From assembly GCA_008360955.1 (NCBI GenBank), contig LUCM01004654.1, positions 59,280 to 123,279 on the forward strand: DNA of 64,000 nt, given 5' to 3'. The notes below the pieces were generated by a model that made no database searches, had not been told where the DNA came from, and saw only the letters and a list, made by a program, of their open reading frames with translations. Source of the stretch: Fasciolopsis buskii. Its lineage: Eukaryota; Platyhelminthes; Trematoda; Plagiorchiida; Fasciolidae. This document shows positions 23,241-35,280 of the stretch, one piece after another (within the stretch, counting starts at the first letter, position 1; each line of letters opens with the position of its first letter). A program made the position numbers and the translations under genes.

Positions 23241-25313
23241 TTTAACAATCATATAATCATTCGTCAGGGGGATTTTCGTCGACTGTACCAAGATACAAAA
23301 TCTTCTAGCCCAGTGCACCGAAGCTGATGAACTTCAGACCCTTTCTTGTACATTTTCGGAAACAAATTTCCTGAAGAATGTGTCATTTCGATTGGTGGTT
23401 AGAATATCTGGGGTCTGTTTGATTCGGTTCGTTGTGGTGTGTTAGTGAGATTAAACTGTGTTCAGTGGCATATTTCGAGTACGAATGAACGAACAAAAAA
23501 TATATTATCAGGACCAAATAACGTAAAACGTATCGTTTCCATTCACGCTCCTAAAGATTCAAATGAAATTGTTGTGAGAATTGATTTTTGCCAAATCCGT
23601 GTGCACGTTGTCGTTGGATCCTAGATTTGGACCGGTATTGTAAGTCCCTACTGATTGCAGCAAGAACTGGCAATTCAACCCGATAAAATCTCATTCTATT
23701 GTGAAAAGTTGATCGTATCTTACGATTTCATGCATTCAGATCCGAGGCTTTACGACAACCGCATGTTCCCTTGAATTTTTCATTCACCGTGGGTTACGTT
23801 TGCTTTATTACTTCCTTTTGGTTGGACTTTGTCAGAATTGCCTCGTCACGAACATAAGATCACTCATTGTTTGGCTGGCACCGATTCTTTCCGTCTGTCG
23901 CTTTACATTCTGGTCGTTCAATCCAAACTAGACGGCACATGTTGCCTGGTAGCCAGTGCGACTGTATGGTCCAGTTTTGAGTGTGCTTCTCAAATGTGCA
24001 CACCATGTGCTACGACCAGATTGCGTCGGGTGGACACGCTTACGATGACAGCTACCTTCACAACCGAGCTGATGTAAACTACTCTGCACACATTGGAAAA
24101 ATCTACTTTTCCCTATTTTTACTCCCAGTTACATCTTAACTCTATTTACAAACTTTAAACGACAGTCAGATACTTTTCCTTACTGATTATTCATGGAGTT
24201 TGTCCACCAATAGTAACAAACTGTCATTAATTTAACGATTCAAACAGCCAAACTTACAATGAGACGGCTGTAAATACTGACCACAAGATACTCGGATTAT
24301 GTGCACTTGGAAACAATTCTCATTCTTCCCAATACCTTCGTTTTCTTCGTACACCCCCCCCCTCACCCCACGTGTTGAGCGGAGAGTTTATAAAATATCC
24401 ACTATCCAGTAATCAATTAGTAACAAATTTCTGGTGAAAAATACACGAAGTCGTCCGATATACTCAGTTCCATTTTAAGTTCTGTGCCTCAGATCAATTG
24501 TTAGCAAATGATTGATTAAATGAATTATCCATTTTGGGCGAAGTAAAGAAAAACAAATACAAATGTCAATAAGAACGTTTTGACAATTGATCAAAATTTG
24601 TCGAATAAACCAAACGTACACCAATCGAAATATTCTATAACCCTGCCTCTTAATTCGATACCGTGACTTTGATTCGAATCAACGATCCTTAATTTAAACC
24701 ATACAATTTGGATAAGTATACAAATGACAAATAACATGTCTTTCGTATCAAACCAATAAAAACAATATGGAAAATCTAATGTGCAAATTGGAGTGAGATA
24801 ACGATACAATTAATCATCTTTTTACACACATCGACCGTCGTGTTATTCAAGGTGTTTCGAGTTTATTCAGCATAGGTTAGTAGAAGTGTTGAAATGCTCA
24901 CTTGCCCCGTTTATGTCCTGCAAATTTATTTGTTGGACCACCCAGATATCAAGGCAACAATATTCCTCTAGGTTATGGTTAGACCAATCCCACTTTTATC
25001 GATTACATTCGAATCAGGTGACCGAACTGCGGGATGTGTTAGATTGTGACTGTCAACCGAACAGAGAATAAAGTCGGTGTTTTCGGTTATCATGTTCACT
25101 ACATCTTGCCAGAAACAACTAACGTAATCTCGTTCTTAGTAATCCTAGGGGGTATAATGACCGAATATTGATGATTATTTGTTGACATCAGACGGGAAAT
25201 AGATTGTTTTTGTTTTTGTTTTATTTTTTTGTTGTTTGTATCCTTTCTGATTGAAGTGCCCACATAAATCTGTTTTAAAACGAGGCTAGCAGCCATCTGA
25301 AGGCTGTCAGATG
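23241..25313. other. no firmly supported gene
   Basis: A 61-codon plus frame (23439-23624) and an 82-codon plus frame (23829-24077) are unrecognised and lack paired splice sites. A run of C lies near 24353. Nothing else is seen. Confidence 0.45.
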
Positions 25314-25607
25314 AGGACGACGTGGGATTTTAGGCCAGTCACGAGCGGGTTGTAACGGGCTGATTTTGATTATCGTGGATCTGATTCAAACGTCCAACTT
25401 TCGTTGCCCTCCCGCGAGAACTAAAGAAAGGGTGGATCGCAAGACTGGAACCCAAACAACAGGGAACGATGTGTGGTTTTAGGCCAGCCATGAGCGGCTT
25501 GTAACGGGCCGATTTTGGTTATCGTGGTTCCGATTCAAACTTCCAACTTTCGTTGCCCTCGCGCGAGAGCCGAAGGGTGGATCGCGAGACTGGAACCCAA
25601 ACGACAG
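25314..25607. repeat. two tandem units of about 147 bp
   Basis: GATTTTAGGCCAGTCACGAG at 25327 recurs, slightly changed, at 25476, and each unit continues through TTTCGTTGCCCTC to GGAACCCAAAC. The spacing is 149 bp at the start and about 145 at the end, because the second copy lacks a four-base AAAG. Identity is high, so the duplication is fairly recent. A related core (GATTTTAGGCTGCTGACGAG) lies alone near 53012. No coding capacity; likely a minisatellite seed or a duplicated piece of a dispersed repeat. Confidence 0.85.
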
Positions 25608-26902
25608 TTAGGCTAGCGTGCTGTCCGATCTGATTAAGTGGGAAGAGCTGGAAAGGTAACTTCGGATTTATTTTATACACGGTCACGCCGTAGTAATTTG
25701 TACTTATGTTACCTGCAGTCGATGTACACCGAAAACTTGCTGCCTTTAGTTCCACTGAATCGATTCGGAGTTTCATTCTCCGATGCTGTTAAATGTGCTT
25801 CTTATGATGGGTAGAACACTTATAGCAAAAGTTGACCGGCTCACGCCCATACGAGGAGTATAGTTCAAGACTAAGACTGAACGCATCTACATTTTTCCAA
25901 ATCGTTCTATTATAACACTGAGTTTTGTAAATTGCCCCAAGAACTATGTATGTTAGGCAGAAATTTAAAAAGCATGGATCACGGTTTAATAATGATACAT
26001 GTAAACTTACTGACCAAAGGGGTCTGTGTTTCTAACCAGATATCTACTGCTTACACCAAGAGTTAAGGTGAGCACTCTTTTCCCTCCAATGCGCCCAAAT
26101 CAATCGGAAAAGGTAAGGGTGACGGGGAAATTTCATGTCACGCCTTTCACACCAGAGCATAACTTCGATTGCCATCTCGGCAAAGAAAGAACTAGAAATC
26201 GGGACGTGTCTGTCACTTACTGATCATACAAAAAGAAAGTGATAATGGATTTCCGATCCAACGCTTAGTCACACAATAACAGTTTTGATAGAAACGTTTA
26301 TTTGATATCGACGTTCAAACAAAAAATTGACCTGAATAAAAACGGCCTATTAGCCAAGACTATCAACCGAAGTACGTGAAATAATCAGGCAAAGAGGATC
26401 TATTCGCAAGCACAAACTCGAACGAAAGTAAGCTGAAGGTACAAAACTCGTCCAGTTACACGCAAAACTAAGCGCAGTATTTAAACGTCAGTTAGCGTAA
26501 CCTGATTGGTTGATCATCTGCAGTGGGTTTCACACAAGGCTCCTCCAAGTCTTCGTCATGTTGCCTCTGATAGGTGGATTCCTTTGATTTGCTGTATTTG
26601 CAAATCTCTGCGTTGTCATGCGGGTTACCGGTCAAATTATTTCTTGGCTAACGACCACTAATTTTTGGGTTTATATGCGTCGTACATTCCATCTGACAGT
26701 GGACATAGCAGTTTGTCTGCACCTGAATCCTCCTTCGTCTGGATATCCATTACGTGGTTCAAAATTTTTTAATTTTCCGCCTTTTTCTATCATAATGATT
26801 TCCCGATCAAACAATTACATCACGTTCACGAAAGCAACAAAAATAAACATTTTTTAGGGCGGATTTTCCACTGACTAACTTATTGTGTAACCTTTGTTAG
26901 TA
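25608..26902. other. no supported gene
   Basis: Open frames below 80 codons with no motif, and no transposon relic. Confidence 0.5.
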
Positions 26903-26982
26903 AGGAAGTTGAATTGCAGTGGACAGACTTCGAACCTGCGACCTTCAAATTGGAACGTCATTAAGCTGATCACTTGACTTTT
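26903..26982 (-). mobile_element. SINE family 1, diverged head fragment
   Basis: GGAAGTTGAATTGCAGTGG followed by CTTCGAACCTGCGACCTTC and TTAAGCTGATCACTT follows the order of the family-1 body, box B and box A complements. The tail half is absent. Confidence 0.5.
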
Positions 26983-29094
26983 CGGTAATCGATCCCAAGT
27001 GCGGGATATTTGAAATGATGACAATAAAAAATCACAAAGTTATCCGATTTGTCAAAATAAATGAGTTTCCTGTGAAAAGTGAAACCAAAAATGGCCATCG
27101 CTATTGAGATCGAAATATTTCCGCATATATTCAAACAAAATTAGATCAAATAGTCAGGTGGTTTGACAAAATCGATTAATCCGTTTTTGGTATTGTCACT
27201 CGCATTCCACCCAGCGGAAAATGTTTTTTACAAAGGTGATTTCAGAAAGTTGCGTAATCATGTGCATGATGAGTGGTTGTGCAATCAAATAATAGCCGAT
27301 TGTGTTGAATAAAACGATTGATTGGGGTTCGTTCCACCGATCGATCCGACTAAAACTTGCCGTGAACAATTACCGCTATTGCCGCCATCACAGTGACATG
27401 AATCAACGTTGATGTGCAATCAGTTGCACGTGATCAGAACGAGCAGTGTTTGACCAGATGCGTTGATGCATTATCGTGGCAAGAAAATTAAAAAGATGAT
27501 TCACACGTTGAATACAAAGCAAAAACAAGTCACAATCCCCAGAATTTGATCACTCGTGTATTTCGTTCTTTCCCAAACCAGGTTCATGTGAGTTCCAAGT
27601 TCCAATTCAATCGTGTTTCAAATATTGTTACTTCTGTTTTTCGGTACCAGTCCCATTGACCGGAGTGACTTATTAAATTGTCGTTCTCAGCTGGGTGTTT
27701 AGTCCTATTCTGACTTTCCAGCGCCCGTGATCTTTGTCTGTTGCGGAGTGCTTTTGGCATAATCGCTGTTGCTTCTTCGGGCTACTGGTTCTGATTCGTT
27801 CATGCTGAGGTATATATTGCTCTCTACATTCATTCTACACTATCATTCAGTTAACCTGTTGATGCTTTTAGAACTGCATATGCTTCTATGCTTTTCTCAC
27901 AATACATTTATCCTTGTATGCAATACATTCAAGCAGAAAAGCATGAAGTTTAATGATGGTAGTTCTAACATCTTCATTGGTGGGAGTAATAGTTCAACGT
28001 TATTTCGGTAACCAAGGTTAAGTCACTACATAGTGAAGCGTAGTCTACTGAGACAGTATTCTTCCGGGTAGGTGAAAATGATCGGATTTGCACAAAATTG
28101 GAGAGAATTCGTGAGGAGCCGAGCCACAAAGGGTGAGAAGGTCGACTGTCACGCTTGGCAAACGGTGACACAAGGGCATATCTGCCTCCCTTTCTTCTTG
28201 GTTCTCACGGAAGATTACTGTTCTCGGCGCTGCGTGAAACTACAACGCGTGCAACGAATATTGAATTCGTATGGCACATTTTAGCCGCCTGAAGCCACAA
28301 TTAGGACCCATCTAATAGGACGAATCAAAGACAATGGCGACCCACCAGAAGTGACCACAGAATTGAATGTACCCAGTGAAGGAAATCTAGCCATGAAGTC
28401 AGGATGACGCTTTGAAGAAGTTAGATACCCGGGATCTAAGTGTGGGAAATCTATTCTCTCCTGTTCCATTACAACGAATATTGATTGCATAACTCCAAAG
28501 TACTCACGCGTATATTGTTCACTGTAAAATCCGTAAGCGTAGGTGAGATAGAAGCTAACTAGGCTTGCATCCGGACAACGTCACCCCACACATTGTAGAT
28601 CTGCTCACAACTCAGATGTCAAGCTTATTTACGGAAATATTTCGAAAACCGTTCGTATATCCGTGCACCTTCACTTTGTGTGCTGGTTAGGGACAGAAAC
28701 GAAAGTGTGTCACGTGTTTACAGCACGGAATGACTTTTTCGAAACTCCAACTGGACTGTTTTCGTGTCACAAAAGCTAGATGCATGTATCAAAAACGTGG
28801 ATCGCTGATTAAAGTGACAAATGACACAAATTCGGGTCGCACTTGAACTGTGCAAGACTCTTGGGCGCGATGAACCTGTCAGCATGACATTCGTCATACT
28901 GACAAATTACAGTCAGTTAGATGATAAACCATACGGTCAACGTGTATCGAACTTATTTTTGAAAGAAACAAGGTCACAATACAGTTGTTTCATCTCCGCC
29001 GATATATCATTCACTCTACAGTTGAACCGATCCGAGCATCTGTCATTGTCAAGGTGAAATCACTCATTTGTGTTCTATTAAGCACCTGGGAACT
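26983..29094. other. no supported gene
   Basis: AT-rich anonymous sequence with open frames up to 80 codons and no motif. No transposon relic is seen. Confidence 0.5.
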
Positions 29095-29235
29095 ACCACA
29101 TCGAATTAAGTACCTACGACATTCGACTCGCGACCGGTCGTCTCGGGTTCGCTTCTTATCTAGGGTATGAAGGCTATGCACTGCAGATGATTGCCAACTA
29201 AGCTAGTGAAATAGTCGCACAACACTCTCCCAGTT
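29095..29235 (+). mobile_element. SINE family 2, diverged copy
   Basis: ACGACATTCGACTCGCGACC then TCTCGGGTTCGCTTC parallels the head of the family-2 SINE at 12786-12985. GCACTGCAGATGATTGCC and AAGCTAGTGAAA match its body in order. The level of mutation suggests an old insertion. Confidence 0.5.
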
Positions 29236-29879
29236 TATATTTATGAGTGGACTGCTTACACACACGTCCTGATTAGTCGACTGACTGACGGAACTTAAAT
29301 GCAAGCAGTCATATTGGTCGCTATATAATCCACACTTTGGGAAGAGCCATTTCATACGAGAATCCAGGCCCTATTCTAACAAGGACAAAACCTACAACTA
29401 CCTGATGATGGTATTTCAGCTCCGCTGATGTCATTCGTAGACGAGCCAATATCTCCAGATCCTTCAATTATGTCACATTATACTACAGCTATATAGTAAT
29501 GTAAACCTAACGACATGTCAACATTTAAACCCAGACTGACCTCGGCCAGAAACAACGAGCGTCACGTGGTTCATACGAATTCCTGTTCGATTGCCGAATT
29601 CCTCTCTGTTAGCAAACTTTCTTGTCACTTTTGCAATCGTGTAATATCTGGCCCAAATTTTTGTGATGTGGGTTCAGTTGGCATCGATTTACAATGGGCC
29701 AAACAAGAGTCTAACAGAAGACATTGTCACCTGGAGCGTCAGGCGTAATACATTTAGGGTGCAATTTTTATTACAATTTGGCTCAGCGAAAATTATAATT
29801 GTGCCTGTAAATGAACTAAAGAAGTCTGGTACCCAGCCCTAGTACGAAATGAAAGTGATCGGGAATATAGGCTAACTTA
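29236..29879. other. no supported gene
   Basis: Non-coding spacer before the LINE. A 77-codon plus frame at 29515 is unrecognised. Confidence 0.45.
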
Positions 29880-30249
29880 GAAGGTATAAGACAGATGGAC
29901 AAGATGGACCGCCTCCATCCTTTTTCAGGGATGATGAGGAAGTGATAAAATAGGAATTGACGAAACTCCCGTGATCATTCTGGCTAGGGGAATCAGTGGT
30001 TGCGCCGATTTACAATAAGAGTGATAGATCTTCGTGGGGAAACCACGGAGGAATTAATTTGTTATGCATTACATCCAAAATGCCTGCTGGTATTATCCTC
30101 AATCGATTCTCTAGTGCTCGGAAAAATGTGCACGCGTTAGAACCAGACCGCTTTTCCTCGCGGTCGGCGTTGTATTGATCCATTTTGCACTGTGACAAAT
30201 CTTATAACAGACACATTTTCCGTAGACCGACAATTTCTAGCATTCAAGC
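29880..30249 (+). pseudogene. RTE-like LINE, RT domain 5' part (split copy)
   Basis: The reading, with some stops, gives DGPPPSFFRD near 29895, then ESVVAPIYNKSDRSSWGNHG and INLLCITSKMPAGIILNRFS (29990-30110), then RRPTISS by 30240. These match in order the non-LTR reverse-transcriptase region containing the SVVVPIFKKGD and GISLVNIASK-type motifs of flatworm RTE-like LINEs. The frame stops inside this segment and is then interrupted by a SINE at 30250; the LINE resumes at 30463. It is dead, and the endonuclease domain is missing upstream. The family assignment is from remembered motifs. Confidence 0.75.
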
Positions 30250-30462
30250 TTTTTCTTTTATCTTTTTGCCTCCTTTATTAATGAAACAATGCATGTATGT
30301 ATGTATGTATGTATGTATGTATGCATGTATGTACTTATGTGTGTGTGAAATGAGGCCGCGATCAGCAGAGGGCTGCCAAGTGGCTAAGTTGACCTGCGGT
30401 GGGAGGACTGGAACCCGCGATCTTCAAGTCCAAGCGCCACAGCCCTCTCTGCTTGGACACCT
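30250..30462 (-). mobile_element. SINE family 1 inserted in the LINE
   Basis: Reverse-oriented family-1 copy: tail TTTATCTTTTTGCCTCC, body GAGGGCTGCCAAGTGGC, box B complement GGACTGGAACCCGCG and box A complement at its right end. It sits between two parts of one LINE, so it inserted after the LINE. An ATGT array interrupts it where other copies have the short word AATGTACAT. Confidence 0.8.
30290..30328. repeat. (ATGT)n microsatellite inside the SINE
   Basis: Eight or nine ATGT-type units with ATGC variants occupy the position where other family-1 copies read AATGTACAT, so the array appears to have grown from the SINE's own sequence. Confidence 0.85.
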
Positions 30463-31515
30463 GTTGACTGGGCAAGTACGCGTGCCTGGCCCTCGACGAA
30501 CGGCTTGCGAACAGCCAAGGTCAAGTTCGCGCTTATGGCGATTTTTCACACGAGTTCACCATGTAGTTAGCTTTTATCACGGTTGTTTCTTTTCACATCT
30601 ACAACTTACGTCTGTCATTCCCGTTACCCTGCCGACTGCCTTATCCTCTTGCAAGAAAAGTGGCACTGATGTCAGGGCAAATAAGACACTATGTGATCTG
30701 CAATATGTTTCATTTGAATTTAAGTCGAAGTAAGATTTTCTCGAACGTCTGACCGATGATGTAGGTATGTTTGGAATGTTTTGCTGCGACCGGACTTGAT
30801 CGCATCCAAGCAGAACCTTGTTCTTTGGGTAGTTGTGTTTCGCCTAATAGTCAAATATCGGATGAAGTGCCTTCGTGCATACATAAGATTCGACTACCAT
30901 TTACCAACTGGAGGCATTTGTGGCGTCGGCGTGGTATCCGATCTTCGATCGAAGGTCGAGTATACACGACAGCGGTGAGGTCGTTATTACTCTACGGCTC
31001 CGAAACACGACCGAAGTGAATACAAGATGTGCGAAGAATTTCGATATTAGAACACTCTTGTCTTTGTGGTATTGGTTGAATGTGGTGGAGGAATTTTGTG
31101 AGCAACTCAGAGGTTAGGCCTACCATACTGGGTCCCTGAATCCAGTCTTTCGAAGTGGCAATGAATCAGGTGATTTCGACATGTTTTGCGCATGTCCACA
31201 GAACGCTTGCCTCGTTATGCGCTGTTCATCAAAGCAGGTAATCCTTGGAGGATGGTTCGAGGTGGCTAGTTGATGAGATGGATGGATAGCATGAAAGCCT
31301 TCACCAGTGTAGGTGTAGTATAGGTAAAGTTAGACTACCGGCTTGGGATCCATGTCATTCACCGAAGTGATAGCTGGAGACAATCGATTAGTCCCACAAT
31401 CAATGGTATTCTAGCATCCAAAACATTTTTTCTGTATAATTATTCAATTACTATTTTGTGACTGATCTTTCACTATTCCTAGTTCTTTTTCGTCTTCGAA
31501 GTGGGTGATACTATT
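30463..31515 (+). pseudogene. RTE-like LINE, RT central remnant, C-terminus and 3' end
   Basis: The LINE resumes after the SINE. NSQGQVRAYGDFSHEF (near 30510) matches the RVRAYGELS region. A deletion follows, then an MFGM-like remnant near 30770 and PNSQISDEVPSCIHKIRLPF with LWRRRGIRSSIEGRVYTTA and LLLYGSET up to 31010. An ERLPRYALF block (near 31205) and MRWMDSMKAFTSVGV complete the conserved C-terminus. The 3' end (GATCTTTCACTATTCC, 31469) is shared with the relic at 7770-8300. Stops and frame changes abound. The catalytic YADD region was lost in the central deletion, so this copy is incapable of transposition. Confidence 0.75.
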
Positions 31516-31572
31516 AGGTCGTAACCATAACGGGAGCACGTTGGTCCAAGGTTAGTGACTGCACCCCCCGGC

Positions 31573-31744
31573 TGGCAGCGGCCAAGTGGATAAGGTTGTG
31601 GTGTTTTGACTCGAAGATCACGGGTTCGAACCCTCCGACTGCCGGTAAACTTACCCAATTGGCAGCTCTTTGTTGGCCGCGGCCCCCTTCATCATAAAAT
31701 GATATGCATTGTTATTTCATTAATAAAGGAAGTAAAAGATAAAC
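31573..31744 (+). mobile_element. SINE family 1, full-length copy
   Basis: Head with box A GCGGCCAAGTGGATAAGG and box B GGTTCGAACCC, body AATTGGCAGCTC and GGCCGCGGCCCCCTTC, tail TTAATAAAGGAAGTAAAAG. It lies between the LINE end and the start of the PLE relic. Confidence 0.85.
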
Positions 31745-31759
31745 AACTGAGCTAGTAGG

Positions 31760-33490
31760 GTGCATATATAAAAGTTACGTCCGCGATCTGCTTCAACTCG
31801 GCAGCACCAACAGAAATACACGGCGGAACACGACCGGAACGGCCAAAAATCCACAAACCTGACCTTCCCGTTCGTCCATTTGCAGACTACACTTCTTGTG
31901 GGACGTACAGACTGGTAAAATATCTCTCAGAAGATAATAGTAGGTCTTATCAATGACGCTTTCGAATTCGCCCATATTCTGATAGACGATGAAGTTGCTG
32001 TGAGTTTTGATGTGATCTATCTATGCACGAGTGTACCCACTAAAGACAGTCTGAACTACTTGCGTTCATTGTTACTAATAGACACTTCCTTAGAAGAACG
32101 AACCGTACTAGCTCTCTTCCGAAATTATCAGTGGTTTAGAACTTTGCCTCATGTCAACATACTTCACAGTCAAACGTGAGTTGTACAAACAAACGAATGA
32201 TATCGCCATGGGATCACCCATATCCCCTATCGTAGCCAACCTTTTCTACATTCGGTTGATTCAAAATCTCTAATGGAATTTATTCACCCCCCACGCTAGT
32301 CCGTGCGGTATGTCGACGATACATTTGCAATCATCAAGTCGGCACAAAAAGACTGTTTTCTTCAAGCTCTCAATCAGCAATGTAGATCCATTAGGTTCAC
32401 AGTGGAGTCAGAAGACACCAGTAAAATCATCAGCTTCTTAGATTGTCGGCGGAAAGTTAGTGACTCACAAAAATTCAATATTGGTATCTACAAAATGATC
32501 CACAAATTGGGATAAGTATTTAGATTTCAGTTCAGCTCATCCACAATGCGTGAAACAGACGCTTATTTCCTCGCTAGCCAACATAGTTAAAAGAGATATG
32601 TAGTGATGATACCGAACGTAGAGAAGAACTAAAACGTCTAAACGACATCTTGCAAGACAATCACCATCCGCCACGCCTCATAAGAAAACAACTGGAAGCA
32701 TGCATGTGAGCATCCAAGACAAAGAAAGAAAGAAAGGAAAAAGAAAACAGCCTCGGTCGGAATTCCGTACAGATCAGGTATTTCGGAAGCAATAAGGAAG
32801 GTCCTCGGTGACTTTGATATTCATACTTTCTTCCGGATGGACAATACTTTTAAGCGCCACTTATCAAAGGCTAAAGATCAAGTCGGTATGCAAGACCAAG
32901 ACAACTGCATCTACAAAATCAGTTGCAAGAAATATCTAGCAGAATACATTGGACAAACCAGCAGACAACTGATGACACAGAAGGAAAGAAAAATGCAGAC
33001 CTTCGGATAAGGCTGCCTTATCAAAACTTGAGCGTCATCGCTCTGCATGTCATAGATTATGAAAACACAAAAGTATTCCACCGTGGATTCAGAACCGGCA
33101 CTGAACGTAAATTTGCCGAGGCTCGGGCGATAAGCGCCCATCCCACATGCATCAACCAGAACGACGAAGCACAGATTTCGGAGATATGGACAGCCCTAAC
33201 GCCATTGCGAAACAAACATTCCAAAGGTCACCACGCTAGTTGACCCCACCACCACGGGGATGCATGAGGTGAAGGGCAACTAATCGCTCACCCGACCCAC
33301 AGTTCAAAGTACACACGTTCACAAACGCACACAGACAACTAAACATCAGTTGGTATGTGAACGTTCCCTAAGCCATTTGATTGCAAAACTTGCCTTGAGA
33401 GAGACTACCCACGGTAGTCGAAACGTTGGCGCATTGTATCTACCAACAAGGTTGTGCTATTAACATTATATCACTCACAATAAAAAAGTT
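31760..33490 (+). pseudogene. Penelope-like retroelement (RT plus GIY-YIG), decayed
   Basis: Several plus frames give, in order, the hallmarks of a Penelope-like element. PKIHKPDLPVRPF with TYRLVKYLSE (31843-31925) is the N-terminal finger. SFDVIYLCTSVPTKDSL (from 31997) contains the first catalytic aspartate. KQTNDIAMGSPISPIVANLF (from 32187) and RYVDDTFAIIK (32304) carry the YVDD active site, followed by FLDCRRKVSD. The GIY-YIG endonuclease is seen as CIYKISC and YIGQTSRQL (32905-32970), then AHPTCINQNDEA near 33140. The element ends with a 3' non-coding segment to about 33490. At least four frameshifts or stops break it, so it is a relic. PLEs are known in flatworms; the subfamily cannot be fixed by eye. 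Confidence 0.85.
33394..33440 (+). ncRNA. possible decayed hammerhead ribozyme of the PLE
   Basis: A 7-bp hairpin (33403-33409 with 33413-33419, loop CAC) is immediately followed by GAAAC (33420-33424), the arrangement of stem II and the conserved GAAA in hammerhead ribozymes, which PLE termini are known to carry. The upstream CTGATGA core is degenerate here (TGAGAGA), so self-cleavage is unlikely. The position within the PLE 3' region supports the reading. Confidence 0.4.
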
Positions 33491-35280
33491 AAGTTTCATT
33501 TTGTTTTTCTTGTTATCAATGTCTGTGAGCTATCTGGCACTCCGTTTGACTGACACGCACTCACTGGCTTCGTCTGAGACGAGAAATATTGACTGGATTG
33601 TGAATTTCCGGAAATCATATCCTCAACAATCTAGAACCTGACCGGTTTCCGTTCCAATGCGTTTGTTGCTTAAATGCTCACACACACACACACACACACA
33701 CACAGTTCGCACAAAACGATTCGTCATGCACATTCACCTTTCTAGTGCTCAAATCTTCCAAGTCTCGTAATGAACATCATATGCATTTAATCTGAATGAT
33801 ACTCGGTGAAATGCAGAAATTCGGAGTTTTGTAAATATTTTCCTTTTTCTGTACTTAATCATCACAGCTTCGTCTTTGGCGCTGTGCGTACCGCAGCACA
33901 TCTACCAAGTTCGACTCAGTAAGCGTATATTTTATTTGATGTGCCCAAAAATACACGTTGTTTCCTTCCTGCCAGCCATTTGAATGATAAATTCCAAGTT
34001 ACGGGTCTTTCCAGTTCGTCTCGAGCCTCTCACTCATTGGTAAACGATTTAGAAAGTCACAAAACGGTTCATCGCGTGAAATGCCTGCTTACAGGTGATC
34101 TTTCTTGATATTTGACGGGGGGGGAGAAGGTGAGCGATTTACGTTCGAATGTGGGAAATCATCTGAGATTTTGTTCTCCAAGCTGTATGTTGCAAGTCAG
34201 CGGTCTAAGACACCTGTAGTACTGTTCCACTGGTCGTTCGCTCGCATATCCTGATTTGTATTGTGTAGGAAAAAAAATACTTTGACCCAAGTCTTTGTGA
34301 CCGTGTCAATCAACAAATTACTCGTAGACCACAATCGTGATCGTTAAAAAAATACGGTTACGTATACAAAGACAAACACACACATACACACACGCATGCA
34401 TATTTGTATGTACACTTAAAGCCCGGATTACATGAGTGATTAAATAGACAAATTACTTCATACACACGCTTATGTCCGCGGGATATTTGGCAACAGGATC
34501 GTCCGCATTGTGTATTTTTCATGGCTACTGTCGATCTAGCACGCCACACAAACACACACAAACACACACAAACACACACAAAACATGATAAGGCGTACGA
34601 GGACACGAGGATATGGGTTAGAAACATGTCCACGGAACGTTTGTTTCGCACACCTAATTTGTTAATTTTTACCTTATCTTGTTTATCCTTCTATTTCCAC
34701 AATTGATTAGAGAAACCGAGAGATAAGGACGGAGACAGAGGCAGCGTCTGATATTCAGTGAAATTTGTCGAGATCTGTGTTTCTCTCTCTCTCTCTCTCT
34801 TTCGGTGTGTGTGTCTGTCTGCACTGCGAACTTGTTCAACTGTGTGAAGCATGTTTCCCAACCGACAACTTGGCGTTATTTGCAAGTGCTCTTTTGCTCG
34901 TTTGTCTCGAGCCCGGAAAGAAAGACTCGACTTAATCTGATTTTCGTGCACTGTGCATCAATGCAGCCGATCAGGACCGAAGATCAAGGGGAAAAGTAAA
35001 CTTGCACTTATCAGACGAGGTCAATTTTTAATGAAATTAAACTTGTAAATCTTGGCGGTCGGTGATCGCGTATTGTAACGTGACGAATTGAGAGAGCTAA
35101 CCGAGAACCGTTCGAACTCTGAGTGATAAGCCGGTAATGTGGGTGAGATTGTGCTGAGTGGAGTAAGCTGACTGTCTTTTGAACGCATCCGGATGCTGAA
35201 CACCAAATAGAATTAGACTGCGAATAAAATCAGTAACCAGAAGTGTAGTTCAAAGATCACAATCAGTAATGGTGGTGGTT
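33491..35280. other. no supported gene; several microsatellites
   Basis: CA runs at 33679-33704 and 34375-34395, an AAACACACAC array at 34547-34580 and a CT run at 34782-34802. Open frames below 100 codons follow these repeats and have no motif. Confidence 0.6.

Noticed and set aside
30185..30733. 182-codon plus-strand frame
   Set aside because: A composite of LINE remnant, reversed SINE and its microsatellite; no single gene.
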